DNA of 64,000 bases from Pseudomonas sp. N040 (GTDB taxonomy: Bacteria > Pseudomonadota > Gammaproteobacteria > Pseudomonadales > Pseudomonadaceae), in contig NZ_JADOBE010000001.1 of the NCBI RefSeq assembly GCF_015637705.1, positions 124,001-188,000 of the forward strand. Direction: 5' to 3'. The number at the start of each line of letters is the position of its first letter. The first letter of the stretch is position 1. The notes below the pieces were generated by a model. It made no database searches. It saw only the letters and a list, made by a program, of their open reading frames with translations, and was not told where the DNA came from. The translations under genes and the position numbers were made by a program. This document shows, piece by piece, positions 28,387 to 36,168 of this stretch.

Positions 28387-28476
28387 GGCTTAAACCTGTC
28401 ATTTGTTCGATATCGCGAACGAATCCGGCACAGCATGGACGGCCTCCTCGCATATGCGTATCATGGCGCCCGCGCT

Positions 28477-28520
28477 GCACCAGTAGCTCAGCTGGATAGA
28501 GTACTGCCCTCCGAAGGCAG
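28477..28520 (+). pseudogene. 5' fragment of tRNA-Arg(CCG)
   Basis: 44 nt match the tRNA-Arg from the 5' end through the anticodon arm, then the sequence diverges (TGATCATTAAG...). The last 38 nt (28483-28520) are identical to 28586-28623 in the intact gene; two acceptor-stem bases differ. With no T arm or 3' acceptor strand it cannot fold as a tRNA. It is probably a relic of an integration or excision event at this site. Confidence 0.85.
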
Positions 28521-28579
28521 TGATCATTAAGTTGAGTAGCGTGGCAGCTAGTGATCAAATGCAAGTCCGCAACAATTAC

Positions 28580-28656
28580 GCACTCGTAGCTCAGCTGGAT
28601 AGAGTACTGCCCTCCGAAGGCAGGGGTCGTGGGTTCGAATCCCGCCGAGTGCGCCA
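28580..28656 (+). tRNA. tRNA-Arg (anticodon CCG)
   Basis: A 77-nt cloverleaf: acceptor strands GCACTCG and CGAGTGC pair fully; the anticodon arm CTGCC-CTCCGAA-GGCAG gives anticodon CCG; the T arm contains GGTTCGAATCC; CCA is encoded. It borders the integrase-bearing element, so its 3' end is the probable attachment site. In P. aeruginosa a tRNA-Arg gene also lies near gabDT (recollection). Confidence 0.96.
28636..28656. other. Probable left attachment site (attL) of the element
   Basis: The 3' end of the tRNA-Arg, from the T arm to CCA, is the common crossover for tyrosine recombinases of this type, and element genes start immediately to its right. No second copy of this 3' segment is visible up to 64,000, so the right junction lies outside the window and the core cannot be delimited. 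Confidence 0.5.
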
Positions 28657-28958
28657 ATCTTGTTGATTTTATAGGCTTTTTAAAATGCCTTCCTAGGTCC
28701 GGCCACCGACTTAGGCCCACACCTCAATTCCCCATCGCTTCTTTACTGCATGATCCTGTCGGTCAGCATGACCACTGCCCTTGTGAGCCGGTTTAATCGA
28801 CTTTTGTGGCTGCGTCCAAAATGCGTCCATTCTGTGGCCGCGCTTTGAATGGCCAGAATTGTGTTGGCCCGATATTGACCACTGCCCTCAATTCAAGGGC
28901 GCCTGTTCATATAAGCAGCCAGCAATGAAGATGAGGCCTTTGAGTTAAGCAAGGTGAC
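28657..28958. other. Non-coding left end of the element with repeats
   Basis: 302 bp without a gene. It holds a 13-bp direct repeat TGACCACTGCCCT at 28769-28781 and 28876-28888, and a tandem TGCGTCCA pair at 28811 and 28822. Repeats of this size between an attachment site and the integrase gene are often arm-type recombinase or excisionase sites; here that is inference. Confidence 0.5.
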
Positions 28959-29189
28959 TCACTCTGGCTTCTCGCTCACTCGCTTTAGCAAGTCATCCAA
29001 CTCACACCCTAAGTAGTCACAAAGCGCATCGATATGATCGGTCGAAGTGTTGTGGCCAGGCGTATTTGCAATACGGGAAAGCGTTGCCCTAGATATGCCA
29101 GTTGCATCACTGACTTCATTCAATGTGATGCGACGCTTCTCCCTGAAGGATTTCTCGTCCAACTGCTGCTTGAACATTACTCGAATCAT
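28959..29189 (-). CDS. XRE-family repressor
   Basis: This 76-residue protein is mostly a helix-turn-helix domain: ITLNEVSDATGISRATLSRI is the HTH, followed by HIDALCDYLGCELDDLL, the fourth and fifth helices of Cro/C1-type domains. It lies divergent from the excisionase-like gene, with CTCAAAT-type operators in the space between, so it likely controls excision and integration genes and itself. An alternative start is Met5. Confidence 0.82.
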   Translation of the reverse strand: MIRVMFKQQLDEKSFREKRRITLNEVSDATGISRATLSRIANTPGHNTSTDHIDALCDYLGCELDDLLKRVSEKPE

Positions 29190-29229
29190 GAGGATGACCT
29201 AGCGAAAACGTCTCTCATTTTGCATTTGT

Positions 29230-29241
29230 CTCAAATTTGAG
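29230..29241. promoter_or_regulatory. Probable repressor operator
   Basis: CTCAAATTTGAG is a perfect 12-bp palindrome 41 bp upstream of the repressor start. The half site CTCAAAT recurs at 29261-29267. Confidence 0.6.
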
Positions 29242-29252
29242 TCAAAAAACTC

Positions 29253-29280
29253 TTGCAAGTCTCAAATGACTCGTTATTAT
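29253..29280 (+). promoter_or_regulatory. Sigma-70 promoter toward the excisionase and integrase
   Basis: TTGCAA (29253-29258) and TATTAT (29275-29280) are separated by 16 bp. The operator-like CTCAAATGACTC (29261-29272) lies between the boxes, so repressor binding would block polymerase. Confidence 0.55.
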
Positions 29281-29331
29281 CACATTAGAGCCAAACGGCT
29301 CATATTTGATACAAATGAATCTGGAGAGAAA

Positions 29332-29568
29332 ATGAGCGAAATTTATCTAACTACTGATGAGCTATCCCTACGCATCAAATACGACGCCAGGACGATCCGT
29401 AATCGGCTCAAGGACTCTGTCCTTTTGGAAGGCATCCATTATTTCCGCCCATTCGGAGGCAGAAAGATCCTTTTCATTTGGGACGCAGTTGAGCGCGACA
29501 TGGTGAAATTTTCGCGGGGAAATGGCTTCGGCATCCCCATGGCCAACGGGGGAATTTGCCATGGGTAA
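29332..29568 (+). CDS. Small helix-turn-helix protein, excisionase-like
   Basis: The start at 29332 (MSEIYLTTDELSLRIKYDAR) follows GGAGAG and gives 78 residues. The sequence TTDELSLRIKYDARTIRNRL reads as a helix-turn-helix, and IHYFRPFGGRKILFIWDAVE resembles the wing of small MerR/AlpA-like excisionases. It overlaps the integrase start by 8 bp, so the two are co-translated. It probably acts as recombination directionality factor; no experimental relative is recognised. Confidence 0.7.
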   Translation: MSEIYLTTDELSLRIKYDARTIRNRLKDSVLLEGIHYFRPFGGRKILFIWDAVERDMVKFSRGNGFGIPMANGGICHG

Positions 29569-30721
29569 TATTGTTGCCCGGAAGGAAACAGGGAATCTCT
29601 TCTTTGACTTTCGTTATCTCGGCAAGCGCTGCAGAGAGCAGACGACGCTTCCCAATACGCCGGCCAATCGGAAGAAGGCAGAGAAGCTACTCAGCCTTAT
29701 CGAAGCCGAAATTACTTTGGGCACCTTCGATTACGGTACCTACTTCCCACACAGCGCCAGAGTTCAAGAATTCAGCCGGCTAAAAGCAGGCTGCACGCTT
29801 ATGAACACGCCTCTGCTCAAAGATTTCGCAGAGCTCTGGCTCGATGAAAAGAAAATCGAGTGGCGAGACAGTCATACCAAGACTATCCGCCTGACACTTG
29901 ATAAGCATCTGCTGCCGGCATTCGGCAAAAGAGAGGTCAGCGCCATCACAAAGGCAGACATTCTGGCTTTCCGCTCGGCTCTCGGCAAAGTGCCCGGGCA
30001 GAAAGGTCAGAGTCTGTCAGCGACGCGAATCAACCACATCATGACGCCATTGCGCATGATCCTTAATGAGGCGGCTGACCGATTCGAGTTTACGTCACCT
30101 TACCTTGCAATCAAATCACTGAAAGTACCCAAGACAGATGTGGAGCCATTCACCCTGCAGGAGGTCATTCAGATTCTAGATACCGTCAGAGCAGACTTTC
30201 GCCCCTACTACACCGTCAGGTTCTTCACTGGTATCCGAACTGGCGAGATCGATGGATTGCAATGGAAGTACGTCGACTTCGAGCGCAAGCAAATCCTGAT
30301 TAGAGAGACTTGGGTCGACGGCAAGCTTGACTACACCAAGAACGATGGCTCGCAGCGTGAAATTGATATTTCAGGACCTGTCTACGAAGCACTTCAGGAG
30401 CAACGAAAACGAACAGGTGATAAACAGTTTGTGTTCTGCACTCGCGAGGGCACTCCCCACGAATATCGGAATATCAGCAAACGAGTCTGGGAGCCGCTGC
30501 TGCGTCACTTGGGTATCAGGGTTCGACGCCCTTATCAAAGCCGACATACCGCAGCAACGCTATGGCTGGCCGCAGGCGAGAACCCTGAATGGATAGCCCG
30601 CCAAATGGGGCACACAACAACCGAAATGTTGTTCCGTGTTTACTCGCGCTATGTACCGAACTTGACACGCCGCGATGGCAGCGCCTTCGACAATCTGATC
30701 AAAGCCAATATGCAAGCCTGA
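29561..30721 (+). CDS. Tyrosine recombinase (integrase) of the element
   Basis: The start at 29561 (MGNIVARKETG) gives 386 residues. The N-terminal arm-binding domain (about 1-85) begins with ETGNLFFDFRYLGKRCREQT. The SAM-like core-binding domain spans about 90-180, and the catalytic domain follows. Catalytic residues are visible: Arg in FFTGIRTGEIDGL, HxxR-type SRHTAA, the second His in RQMGHTT and the Tyr in FRVYSRYV. It should integrate the element at the tRNA-Arg 3' end. Position directly inside the junction and orientation away from the tRNA are typical of genomic islands. Confidence 0.93.
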   Translation: MGNIVARKETGNLFFDFRYLGKRCREQTTLPNTPANRKKAEKLLSLIEAEITLGTFDYGTYFPHSARVQEFSRLKAGCTLMNTPLLKDFAELWLDEKKIEWRDSHTKTIRLTLDKHLLPAFGKREVSAITKADILAFRSALGKVPGQKGQSLSATRINHIMTPLRMILNEAADRFEFTSPYLAIKSLKVPKTDVEPFTLQEVIQILDTVRADFRPYYTVRFFTGIRTGEIDGLQWKYVDFERKQILIRETWVDGKLDYTKNDGSQREIDISGPVYEALQEQRKRTGDKQFVFCTREGTPHEYRNISKRVWEPLLRHLGIRVRRPYQSRHTAATLWLAAGENPEWIARQMGHTTTEMLFRVYSRYVPNLTRRDGSAFDNLIKANMQA

Positions 30722-30732
30722 GGAGTCAAACC

Positions 30733-31017
30733 ATGAAGCTCATCAAAAGCAACAACGTCATCAGTCTGGACACCTCAATAGAGCAGCGCGAGCACCAGTA
30801 CCTGAAGCACCTGACATCCGCCCTAAGCCACTACCTTGAAAATCCTCAAGGGAGCGAACTAATTTGCGTACTTGGATCTGGATACGAAAAAAACAATCGG
30901 CAGGCACTCGAAACGTGGGTGTTCTACCACCGGGATGAGGTTTTTCAGCAGCGACTAGATGGCAGGAATCCACTGAATTACTTGATTGAAAAGCTTGAGG
31001 ACCTGTTAAGAAACTAA
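30733..31017 (+). CDS. Hypothetical 94-residue protein
   Basis: The start at 30733 (MKLIKSNNVISL) lies 12 bp after the integrase stop with GAGGAG upstream. The sequence is mostly helical and acidic to neutral (QYLKHLTSALSHYLENP, LLNYLIEKLEDLL-like ending) with no motif I recognise. It is probably co-transcribed with the integrase. Confidence 0.6.
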   Translation: MKLIKSNNVISLDTSIEQREHQYLKHLTSALSHYLENPQGSELICVLGSGYEKNNRQALETWVFYHRDEVFQQRLDGRNPLNYLIEKLEDLLRN

Positions 31018-31216
31018 AGCCACAGGGGCGACGAACGCTGCATCACCAGGTTGCGCTGGCGATTCCTTGAAGTTTCGCCAGCTGCCTTTCAAAACGATTA
31101 GAAAAGTGACTCATAAACCAAGTGAGCAGCCGGATTTTACAGCCTTAGAGTCAATATCCGCCTAACTGAATGGTTTACTATCCGACCATATAAACAAGAA
31201 ACATCCTGCCTTCTAG

Positions 31217-32731
31217 ATGGGCAAGAACGAGGCTGGGAGAACAGGGACAGTGATAATAAAACAGCGCGTGTTGGTCTGCTGGGTTGGCGGAAATGATCTC
31301 AAAGCAGCATCCGGTGGCGAGGCAGGTCCGATTCTATCTACGCTGAGAACTGTATCCGTCGATAACGTCCAGCTACTTTGCTCATACCCCACCGAGCGAG
31401 TTGAGCCTTATCTTGAATGGCTCCACGAGCAGGTCGATGTACCGATCACGGCGCATTACGTTTCCCTGTCTTCACCCGTACATTTCGGGGAGATCTACCA
31501 GGCAGCTAGCAAGCATCTAAAGCAATTGAGCGCTCCCGGGAATAAGCTTTCGATTCTGCTTAGTCCCGGCACCCCCGCTATGCAAGCGGTGTGGATACTT
31601 CTGGGCAAGACACGCTACCCAGCAACCTTTTACCAATCCTCACTTGAGCAAGGCGTTCAAAAGGTCGAAGTACCGTTTGAAATTGCAGCCGAGTATGTTC
31701 CGGCGGCAAATACGATAAGCACCGACAAGTTAGTACAACTCGCCGGGCTCGATGCACCCGTAGATGCAGCCTTCGACAGTATCGTGACGCAAAGTGAGCG
31801 CATGCTGGCGCTCAAGGCGCAGGCGCAGATACTGGCGGCGAAACAAGTTCCAGTACTGATTTATGGCGAAACGGGCACAGGCAAAGAACTGTTTGCCCGC
31901 GCCATTCATAACGCCAGCCCACGCACTGCAGCACCCTTTGTTGCGGTGAACTGCGGTGCCATCGTGCCGGAGCTGATCGACTCCACACTGTTTGGTCACA
32001 AGAAGGGCGCATTCACCGGTGCAATTGCGGATCGGCCCGGTGTATTCCAGCAGGCCCACGGCGGCACGCTTTTTCTGGATGAGTTTGGCGAGCTGACGCC
32101 GGATGTGCAGGTGCGACTCCTGCGGGTGCTGCAGGAAGGCACCTTCACCCCGGTTGGGGCAAGCCAGGAACTCAAGGCCGATGTGAGACTGATCACTGCC
32201 ACCCACCGCAATCTGATGCAAGAAGTTGCCCTCGGGTGCTTCCGTGAAGACCTCTTCTATCGCATCGCTGTAGGTGTATTACACCTCCCGCCACTCAGAG
32301 AGCGCGAAGGTGATCTGCTTCTGCTTTCCGAAAAGCTGCTAGCAGGCATGGCCAGCCAAGACGCCAGCCTGAGCGATAAGAAAATTTCCGCAGAAGCAAA
32401 AAACCTTATCCTTCAGCACCCTTGGCGTGGCAATGTCCGCGAACTGCAGTCCACCATACTGCGGGCCGCGCTATGGTGTCAGGGCGACTTGATTGCCAGC
32501 AACGAAATCGAGCAAGCGCTCTTCAGGCTACCGCAGGCAGCGTCCGATATATTGTCCATGGACGTTTCGCAAGGGATTGATATACAAGAAATAATTGCAG
32601 AGGTCGCAGGGCATTATCTACGCAAGGCGCTGACGATTTCAGGCAACAACAAAACCCGGGCTGCTGGCCTGCTAGGCCTTAAAAGCCAGCAGACGCTGAG
32701 CAACTGGATGGATAAATACGGCATCGAATAA
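31217..32731 (+). CDS. Sigma-54 activator with an RtcR-type CARF sensor domain
   Basis: This is a 504-residue enhancer-binding protein; a GTG at 31250 behind AGGGA could be the true start (493 residues). Residues 15-165 resemble the RtcR N-terminal CARF domain: a Rossmann opening (RVLVCWVGGNDL), then LLSPGTPAMQAVWILLGKTR (about 115-134) and the following PATFYQSS, aligning with the TTGT...YLPARLIQSS block of RtcR as I recall it. The AAA+ domain has GETGTGKE (about 217), GAFTGA (about 265) and GGTLFLDEFGEL, all needed for sigma-54 activation. A Fis-like HTH ends the protein (AAGLLGLKSQQTLSNWM). CARF domains bind cyclic oligonucleotides or related ligands. A sigma-54 promoter starts 4 bp after its stop, before hsdR. 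Confidence 0.85.
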   Translation: MGKNEAGRTGTVIIKQRVLVCWVGGNDLKAASGGEAGPILSTLRTVSVDNVQLLCSYPTERVEPYLEWLHEQVDVPITAHYVSLSSPVHFGEIYQAASKHLKQLSAPGNKLSILLSPGTPAMQAVWILLGKTRYPATFYQSSLEQGVQKVEVPFEIAAEYVPAANTISTDKLVQLAGLDAPVDAAFDSIVTQSERMLALKAQAQILAAKQVPVLIYGETGTGKELFARAIHNASPRTAAPFVAVNCGAIVPELIDSTLFGHKKGAFTGAIADRPGVFQQAHGGTLFLDEFGELTPDVQVRLLRVLQEGTFTPVGASQELKADVRLITATHRNLMQEVALGCFREDLFYRIAVGVLHLPPLREREGDLLLLSEKLLAGMASQDASLSDKKISAEAKNLILQHPWRGNVRELQSTILRAALWCQGDLIASNEIEQALFRLPQAASDILSMDVSQGIDIQEIIAEVAGHYLRKALTISGNNKTRAAGLLGLKSQQTLSNWMDKYGIE

Positions 32732-32734
32732 AAC

Positions 32735-32750
32735 TGGCACGGTCCTCGCT
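32735..32750 (+). promoter_or_regulatory. Sigma-54 promoter in front of the restriction operon
   Basis: TGGCACGGTCCTCGCT has a perfect -24 box (TGGCACG) and GC at -12 exactly 10 bp after GG; the only deviation is TCGC for TTGC. The predicted +1 is about 32761, one base before the hsdR ATG, so the message would be nearly leaderless. It is placed directly after the sigma-54 activator gene. Confidence 0.8.
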
Positions 32751-32761
32751 ATAGGATCGAC

Positions 32762-35700
32762 ATGGAAAAAATCGCCTTTATGAAATCAGTCAACTTCGAG
32801 TTCCTCCGGCCCGGCAACGAACTGCTGACCAACCTTGCCGGTCTTGCTGAAGCAGTGCTGCATATTGATCCGGGTAGCTCGCTCACTCGTCTGCGCAGCT
32901 TCGCAGAAGAGATGACCAAAGCCATCTACAAGGAAGAAATGCTGCCGCGCCTGCCGCAGGCGAGCTTTTATGACCTGGTGAAAAACCCGGTGTTCGCCGA
33001 TTGCGTCAGCAAGTCTCTGGTTTATCAGATCAACTTCTTGCGTATTCAGGGCAACGACAGTGCCCATGGCGGAGAAGGTGATGTGCGCAATGCCAAGCTA
33101 GCCTTGAATGCAGCGCACGAATTGGCCAAGTACATGGCCGTCAAATACTACGGCGTTGCTCAGGCGGAGCTTCCTGGATTTGTGGCAGTGCAGGACCCGA
33201 CTGCAACTCTGGCAAGTCTGCAGAAGACAGTATCCACCTACGAAAAAGAACTCAACCAGCAGCAGGAAGAGCTTCAGCGCGTCATGGACAAGCTGGAGCA
33301 GGAACGCACCCGCCACCTCGACAAGCTCGACCCGCCAGCCAAGCCCGACCAGCAAAAGCGCCAGTTGCAGAGCCAGAAAGTCGCAGACGGCCTGCAGTGG
33401 AACGAAGCCAAGACCCGCTCACTGCTGATCGACACCATGCTGCTGCAGGCCGGATGGGATGTCAGCAACCCCGCGCAAGTGGGTCAGGAGGTCGAAGTCG
33501 ATTTCCCTGACAACGTTTCTGGCAAAGGTAAGGCGGACTATGTGCTGTGGGGCGACAACGGTCAGCCTCTGGCCGTTATCGAGGCCAAGAAATCCGGCAA
33601 TGTCAGCCTGCAGGCCGGACGTGAACAGGCGCGCATGTATGCCGACGGCTTCGAGCGCATGGGCATGCAGCGCCCGGTGATCTTCTACAGCAATGGCTAC
33701 GAAACCTTCATCTGGGACGACAAGCAATACAACACCTACCGCCCCGTATATGGCCTCTACAGCAAGGACAGCCTTGAATACCTGATCTACCAACGACAGT
33801 ACCGAGTTGCCGAGCTGGAAAAGCACAACCCTGAACTGAGCATTGCTGATCGCCCTTACCAGATCGAAGCGATCAAGACAGTCGCCGCGCACTTCCAGCA
33901 GCAGCGCCGCAAGGCCCTGATCATCCAGGCCACTGGCACCGGTAAAACCCGTGTGGCCATCGCCTTGGCCGAGCTGTTACTACGCACCGGTTGGGCCAAG
34001 CGCGTGCTGTTTCTCTGTGACCGCAAAGAACTGCGCGTCCAGGCCGATGAAGCCTTCAAGCAGAACCTGCCCAGCGAGCCGCGCTGCGTAATTGGCGAAA
34101 CCAACAAGGTGGATCAGACCGCGCGCATCTATATCGCCACCTATCCAGGGATGATGAATCGCTTCACTCAGCTGGACGTAGGCTTCTTTGATCTGATTCT
34201 TGCCGACGAAAGCCATCGCAGCATCTACAACAAGTACCGCGATCTTTTCGACTACTTCGACGCCCTGCAGATTGGCCTTACCGCCACTCCAGTGAAGTTC
34301 ATCGCCCGCAACACCTTTGATATTTTCGACTGCGAAACCACCGACCCTACATTTGAGTTCGGCCTGGATGACGCCATCAACAATGAGCCGCCATATCTGA
34401 CACCCTTTCGCGTCAAAGATCTCACCACCGACTTCCTGCGCGACGGCATCCATTACAACGACCTCTCAGAAGCTCAACAACTTCAGCTAGAGGAAGACCT
34501 TGGGGAAGATGTTGCTAAAAACACCACCATCGCCGGCAAGGACATCGGCCGCAAGATCTTCAGCAAAGACACCGACCGCATCATCCTGGAAAACCTGATC
34601 AACAATGGCATCAAGGATGAGACCGGCTCACTGGTCGGTAAGACCATCGTCTTCGCCCAGCGTCAGGACCATGCCGAGCATCTGGAAAAACTCTTCTGCG
34701 AGCTCTACCCGCAATACGGCACCAAGGTCTGCAAGGTCATCCACAACGCCATTCCGCATGTGGACACACTGATCAAGGAATTCAAAAAGCCGGATAACGA
34801 CTTCCGCATCGCCATCTCCGTGGATATGCTCGACACCGGCATCGACGTGCCCGAAGTGGTCAATCTGGTGTTCGCCAAACCGGTCAAGTCTTGGGTCAAG
34901 TTCTGGCAGATGATCGGCCGTGGTACACGCCTTTGTCCCAATCTTTTTGGCCAGGGTAAGCACAAGACCGAGTTCTTGATCTTCGACCATTACGGCAACT
35001 TCGATTTCTTCGAGCAGGAATATCAGGAGCCGGAAGACACCGGCAGCAAATCCCTCCTGCAAACCACCTTTGAAGCCCGTCTGGAGCTGGCCCAGGTAGC
35101 ACTCCATCACAACCATGCAACAGCGTTCGATACCGCTATTGCCCTGCTCAAAGCAGACATCAACGACCTGCCCGATACCAGTGTGGCGGTAAAACGCGAG
35201 CTGCGCGTCGTCCACCAGCTGCAGCAAACAAATCTGTTGCAGCAATTTGCTGGCACAACCCAGCACCTACTCAGCAACACCATTGCCCCACTGATGTCCG
35301 CCCGGGTGTTGCAGGATAAACACGCCATCGCGCTGGATAAGCTGATCGCCGGCATCCAACGCTGCCTGGTCGAGCAGGCCAGCTGCTTCGAAGACGGCAA
35401 GATCACTCTCTTGGCTGAACTGGACAAACTCGCCGTGAACATTCAGGCCGTGCGTCGCAAGGATGTGCTGATTGCCGAAGTGCGCAGCGCCGATTTCTGG
35501 CAGCAGCCGACCATCGACAAATTGGAAAACGCCCGCACAGAGCTGCGCGGCATCATGAAATACAGACAAGCTGGCACCGGGCCGGGCTTCGGCATCAATA
35601 CCACCAAAACCAAGGATGGCAAGGTGCTAGGCGAGGAGCGCGCGGTATATATCGCCGGAGCCAGCGAAGCACTGATCTACCGTCGCCGCCTTAAAGACAT

Positions 35701-36160
35701 TCTCGACGGCATGCTCGCCGCCAACCCGACCTTGCAGAAGATTCACAAGGGCGAGCCTATTGCCGAGTCAGAACTCAAGACCCTGACCTCAACCATTCTC
35801 ACCAGCCATCCCGGCGTCAGCCTGGAAGTGCTCAACGAGTTCTACGGACGCACGGCAGATCAGCTGCAACTGACCGTGCGCGAAATCATCGGCTTGGATG
35901 CACAGGCGATCGAGGAGCACTTCAAGAAGTTTCTTCACGCCCATCCCGGCCTGACCGCCAAGCAGGTTCGCTTTATGAACCTGCTGAAAAACTACATCGC
36001 CCAACACGGCAGCATTGTCATCGAAACACTCTACGACGCGCCGTTCTCCAGCGTTTCGCATGAAGGCATCGACGGTGTATTCGCACCCGCCGATGTAACG
36101 GAGTTGGTCTCCGTGCTCAAACCTTTTCTGCGCGGGGATAACCCGCCAACCAGTTACTAG
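32762..36160 (+). CDS. hsdR: Type I restriction enzyme R subunit HsdR
   Basis: This 1132-residue translocase-nuclease starts with a DUF4145 (HEPN-fold) domain (about 5-130, with [12 protein letters not shown]) and a coiled coil (150-190). The HSDR_N nuclease follows, with Asp in DYVLWGD (about 259) and EAKKSG (about 273). The SF2 motor then has Walker A ATGTGKTR (about 390), DESH (about 481) and QMIGRGTR (about 716), and a C-terminal EcoEI-like region binds HsdM. With HsdM and HsdS it cuts unmodified foreign DNA at a distance. If the sigma-54 start is correct, AUG lies at +2; Met7 (32780) is an alternative start. Confidence 0.95.
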   Translation: MEKIAFMKSVNFEFLRPGNELLTNLAGLAEAVLHIDPGSSLTRLRSFAEEMTKAIYKEEMLPRLPQASFYDLVKNPVFADCVSKSLVYQINFLRIQGNDSAHGGEGDVRNAKLALNAAHELAKYMAVKYYGVAQAELPGFVAVQDPTATLASLQKTVSTYEKELNQQQEELQRVMDKLEQERTRHLDKLDPPAKPDQQKRQLQSQKVADGLQWNEAKTRSLLIDTMLLQAGWDVSNPAQVGQEVEVDFPDNVSGKGKADYVLWGDNGQPLAVIEAKKSGNVSLQAGREQARMYADGFERMGMQRPVIFYSNGYETFIWDDKQYNTYRPVYGLYSKDSLEYLIYQRQYRVAELEKHNPELSIADRPYQIEAIKTVAAHFQQQRRKALIIQATGTGKTRVAIALAELLLRTGWAKRVLFLCDRKELRVQADEAFKQNLPSEPRCVIGETNKVDQTARIYIATYPGMMNRFTQLDVGFFDLILADESHRSIYNKYRDLFDYFDALQIGLTATPVKFIARNTFDIFDCETTDPTFEFGLDDAINNEPPYLTPFRVKDLTTDFLRDGIHYNDLSEAQQLQLEEDLGEDVAKNTTIAGKDIGRKIFSKDTDRIILENLINNGIKDETGSLVGKTIVFAQRQDHAEHLEKLFCELYPQYGTKVCKVIHNAIPHVDTLIKEFKKPDNDFRIAISVDMLDTGIDVPEVVNLVFAKPVKSWVKFWQMIGRGTRLCPNLFGQGKHKTEFLIFDHYGNFDFFEQEYQEPEDTGSKSLLQTTFEARLELAQVALHHNHATAFDTAIALLKADINDLPDTSVAVKRELRVVHQLQQTNLLQQFAGTTQHLLSNTIAPLMSARVLQDKHAIALDKLIAGIQRCLVEQASCFEDGKITLLAELDKLAVNIQAVRRKDVLIAEVRSADFWQQPTIDKLENARTELRGIMKYRQAGTGPGFGINTTKTKDGKVLGEERAVYIAGASEALIYRRRLKDILDGMLAANPTLQKIHKGEPIAESELKTLTSTILTSHPGVSLEVLNEFYGRTADQLQLTVREIIGLDAQAIEEHFKKFLHAHPGLTAKQVRFMNLLKNYIAQHGSIVIETLYDAPFSSVSHEGIDGVFAPADVTELVSVLKPFLRGDNPPTSY

Positions 36161-36168
36161 GAGTGAAT

